From NCBI RefSeq assembly GCF_014212135.1, contig NZ_JACJVQ010000007.1, forward strand, positions 335,692 through 399,691: a DNA stretch of 64,000 bases, read 5' to 3'. Positions 62,168 through 64,000 of the stretch are shown here, piece after piece. The position numbers and the translations under genes were made by a program. Under the pieces are notes generated by a model. It saw nothing but the letters and a program-made list of their open reading frames with translations. It did no database searches and was not told the origin of the DNA. Every line of letters begins with the position of its first letter. Positions within the stretch are counted from its first letter, which is position 1. Source of the stretch: Cohnella thailandensis (GTDB taxonomy: Bacteria > Bacillota > Bacilli > Paenibacillales > Paenibacillaceae).

Positions 62168-63229
62168 ATGAAGCGTTGGGGGTTAAGCTTGCAGATTGCC
62201 TTCACTTTTATCGGAACGGTCGTCGGCGCGGGTTTCGCGACCGGCCGCGAGGTGATGCAGTTTTTCACCCGATTCGGCCACTGGGGCGCCTTGATGATTC
62301 TCGTCTCGACCTCGTTGTTCGTATGGCTCGGCTCCAAGATGATGCTCACCGCAGCCGAGATCAAAGCCAAGTCCTTCGAAGACATGAACAGGCATTTGTT
62401 CGGAGACCGGGCGGGACAATGGGTCAGCCACCTGATGCTTATCGTGATGCTGGGAGTGAACTCGGTCATGCTGGCAGGCGCCGGGTCCGTCTTCTCCGAG
62501 CATCTGAATCTCGGTTACCAGACGGGGCTTCTCGTTACGATGTTCGCCTGCTTCTTTCTTCTTCGCCAAGGCATGTCCGCGATTCTGACGATCAACTCCG
62601 TCGTCGTTCCTCTTATGATGGTATTCACGTCGATGCTGGTCGTCCACGCCTTGAACGGTCCGGGCGCCGACCGCTGGCTGACGCTCGAGACCGACCACTC
62701 CCCTTGGGCGGCATGGATGTCGCCTTTGCTTTACGCGGCTTTTAACCTATCCATGTCGCAAGCGGTGCTCGTTCCGCTCGGCAACGCCGTCTCCGACCCC
62801 GTCGTTCTCAAAAGGGGAGCGTGGCTCGGAGGGGTCGGAATCGGGGTGATGCTGCTCGCCGGCCATCTGACTCTATCTTCGCGAATGCCCGGCGTGAGGC
62901 AGTACGACATCCCCATGGGCGGCATCGCCCGGGAAGTCGGGCCTTGGATCCATTGGATCTTCGTTCTGCTAATTTTTATGGAGATCTTCACGACCCTGGT
63001 CGCCGACATCTACGGTCTCACGCTTCAATTGCAGGAGAGAATCCACGTCGGCAAAATGTGGCTCACGCTCGGCGTTCTCCTGTTCTGTTACGCGGCCGGC
63101 CAATTCGGCTTCGGTCCGCTTCTGACGACGCTGTATCCGATGTTCGGAATGCTTAGCTTGGGCTGGCTGCTTCTCATGGGAAAAGACGACCGGCTTCGGC
63201 CAAGGCCGCCGACCTTCCCTTCATCCTGA
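62168..63229 (+). CDS. YkvI-like polytopic membrane protein
   Basis: The start is the ATG at 62168, with GGAGG 8 nt upstream. The 353-residue product has about ten membrane helices and begins LQIAFTFIGTVVGAGFATGREVMQFF, the signature of the YkvI family, distantly related to amino-acid/sodium symporters of the APC type. The role is unknown. Its 3' end overlaps the convergent ATPase gene by 56 bp. Confidence 0.88.
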   Translation: MKRWGLSLQIAFTFIGTVVGAGFATGREVMQFFTRFGHWGALMILVSTSLFVWLGSKMMLTAAEIKAKSFEDMNRHLFGDRAGQWVSHLMLIVMLGVNSVMLAGAGSVFSEHLNLGYQTGLLVTMFACFFLLRQGMSAILTINSVVVPLMMVFTSMLVVHALNGPGADRWLTLETDHSPWAAWMSPLLYAAFNLSMSQAVLVPLGNAVSDPVVLKRGAWLGGVGIGVMLLAGHLTLSSRMPGVRQYDIPMGGIAREVGPWIHWIFVLLIFMEIFTTLVADIYGLTLQLQERIHVGKMWLTLGVLLFCYAAGQFGFGPLLTTLYPMFGMLSLGWLLLMGKDDRLRPRPPTFPSS

Positions 63230-64000
63230 CCAGCAGCGATCCCGGCACTCCTTCCGCCATGCTCTTCGCCACGTGCTCGTGGCAAGTAAACAGGATAACC
63301 TGCCTCTCCGCGCATACCTCCTTCAATACTTCCGCCGCTTGCTTCAAGCGGACGTCGTCGAAGTGTACGAACAGATCGTCGAGCAGCAGCGGAAGCTCCT
63401 GCTCCGGCGAAGCGGCTCCCGCCAGCGCGAAACGCAGCGCCAAATAAAGCTGCTCCCTCGTGCCCCGGCTTAAGAAGGAGCTGTCGACGACCTTCCGGTC
63501 CCTCGTCTCGGCGAGCAGGACGGGAGAATCGCCCGGCGCAACGATTCGAATGTAGGCGCCGGCCGTGAGGATCGAGAAATAGCGAGATGCCTTATGCAGA
63601 ACGAGCGGCTGCTTGTCCTGCTCGAACACGGTCTTCGTGCGCCGGATCAGCTCGCCGCAGATCGCCAGGACGGCGTATCTCTCGGCAAGCCGCGCGAGCT
63701 CGGCATGCCTCTCCTCGATCGAGACGACGCGATCGTCGGTCTCGGCTTCGGCGCGCAGCCTTTCCAGCTGCTGCGCGAGGCGCCCGCGCCGCTCCAGCAG
63801 CTCGGAGCGGAGCCGCTCTTGCTCGCGCACGGCCTCGAGCGCCTGCGCGAGCTCCAGCCGGAGCGCGGCTTCGTCGCTCCGCGCGAGCCTCGCCTTGAGC
63901 TCGGCGAGGCCTGTCGCGTCGCGGCCGGCCGCGAGCCGCAGCTCGGCTTCCCGGCGCTCGCCGCGCAGCCGCCGGCGCCGCTCGTCCACGCGAAGCCGCC
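63174..64000 (-). CDS. YhaN/SbcC-like ATPase, C-terminal half (5' end outside window)
   Basis: A frame open from the right edge to 63174 covers at least 275 residues. A charged Ala/Arg/Leu/Glu coiled coil is followed by the C-terminal ATPase half: signature FLSRGTREQLYLALRFAL, Walker B LPLLLDDLFVHFDD and H-loop VILFTCHEHV. This matches the AAA/ABC-type YhaN family, relatives of SbcC and RecN that act on DNA with a YhaO-like nuclease. The N-terminal Walker A lies outside. The last 56 bp overlap the YkvI-like gene on the other strand. Confidence 0.87.
   Translation of the reverse strand, partial: RLRVDERRRRLRGERREAELRLAAGRDATGLAELKARLARSDEAALRLELAQALEAVREQERLRSELLERRGRLAQQLERLRAEAETDDRVVSIEERHAELARLAERYAVLAICGELIRRTKTVFEQDKQPLVLHKASRYFSILTAGAYIRIVAPGDSPVLLAETRDRKVVDSSFLSRGTREQLYLALRFALAGAASPEQELPLLLDDLFVHFDDVRLKQAAEVLKEVCAERQVILFTCHEHVAKSMAEGVPGSLLVRMKGRSAALAEAGRLFP

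Overview
The window is about 64 kb of a Gram-positive chromosome of moderately high GC, most like Paenibacillaceae (Paenibacillus or Cohnella). This rests on family composition, not on a search: SLH-anchored surface proteins, repeated YesM/YesN-type two-component systems beside solute-binding proteins, LplB/LplC-type permeases, ABC sugar importers without their own ATPase, cre-like boxes, strong AGGAGG ribosome binding sites with some TTG/GTG starts, and a lysine riboswitch. No prophage, IS element, rRNA or CRISPR array was found.

Region 1 (1-18 kb, minus strand) encodes cell-surface proteins. A 4677-residue SLH-anchored protein carries 24 related beta-rich repeats of about 88 residues and then nearly 2000 residues of alpha-helical repeats, part of which has a regular period of 74-80 residues. 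After a terminator follows a compact operon: three different phage-tail-collar (microcystin-dependent-protein-like) genes, then a TTG-started secreted protein with a DNRLRE-like domain and cadherin-like repeats that runs off the window.

Region 2 (18-22.6 kb) holds a 7TM histidine kinase and a REC-BTAD response regulator. Next comes an intergenic block of four 22-24-bp repeats in two inverted pairs, followed by a possible nuclease-fold/winged-helix gene preceded by a leader terminator.

Region 3 (22.6-54 kb) is a large carbohydrate-uptake district: a GH3 glycosidase divergent from an AraC regulator, a chemoreceptor, a SBP-permease-permease-GH78-like operon, an SBP-YesM-YesN unit, a permease-permease-SBP-esterase operon, a YesM-YesN-SBP unit, and an mdxEFG-like operon ending in a LacI regulator. 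There are five solute-binding proteins and three permease pairs but no ATP-binding subunit, so a shared MsmX/UgpC-type ATPase encoded elsewhere is implied. Cre boxes lie at the promoters of most units. The mdx-like operon also has an intrinsic terminator inside its 5' leader.

Region 4 (54-64 kb) is mixed: a lysine riboswitch and lysine permease, a ten-copy 51-bp hairpin array between convergent genes, a short-chain dehydrogenase, tRNA-Leu(CAG), small conserved proteins, xanthine phosphoribosyltransferase, a Gln-rich protein, a lipoprotein, an ArsB/SLC13-type transporter, a YkvI-like membrane protein, and the C-terminal half of a YhaN/SbcC-like ATPase that leaves the window.
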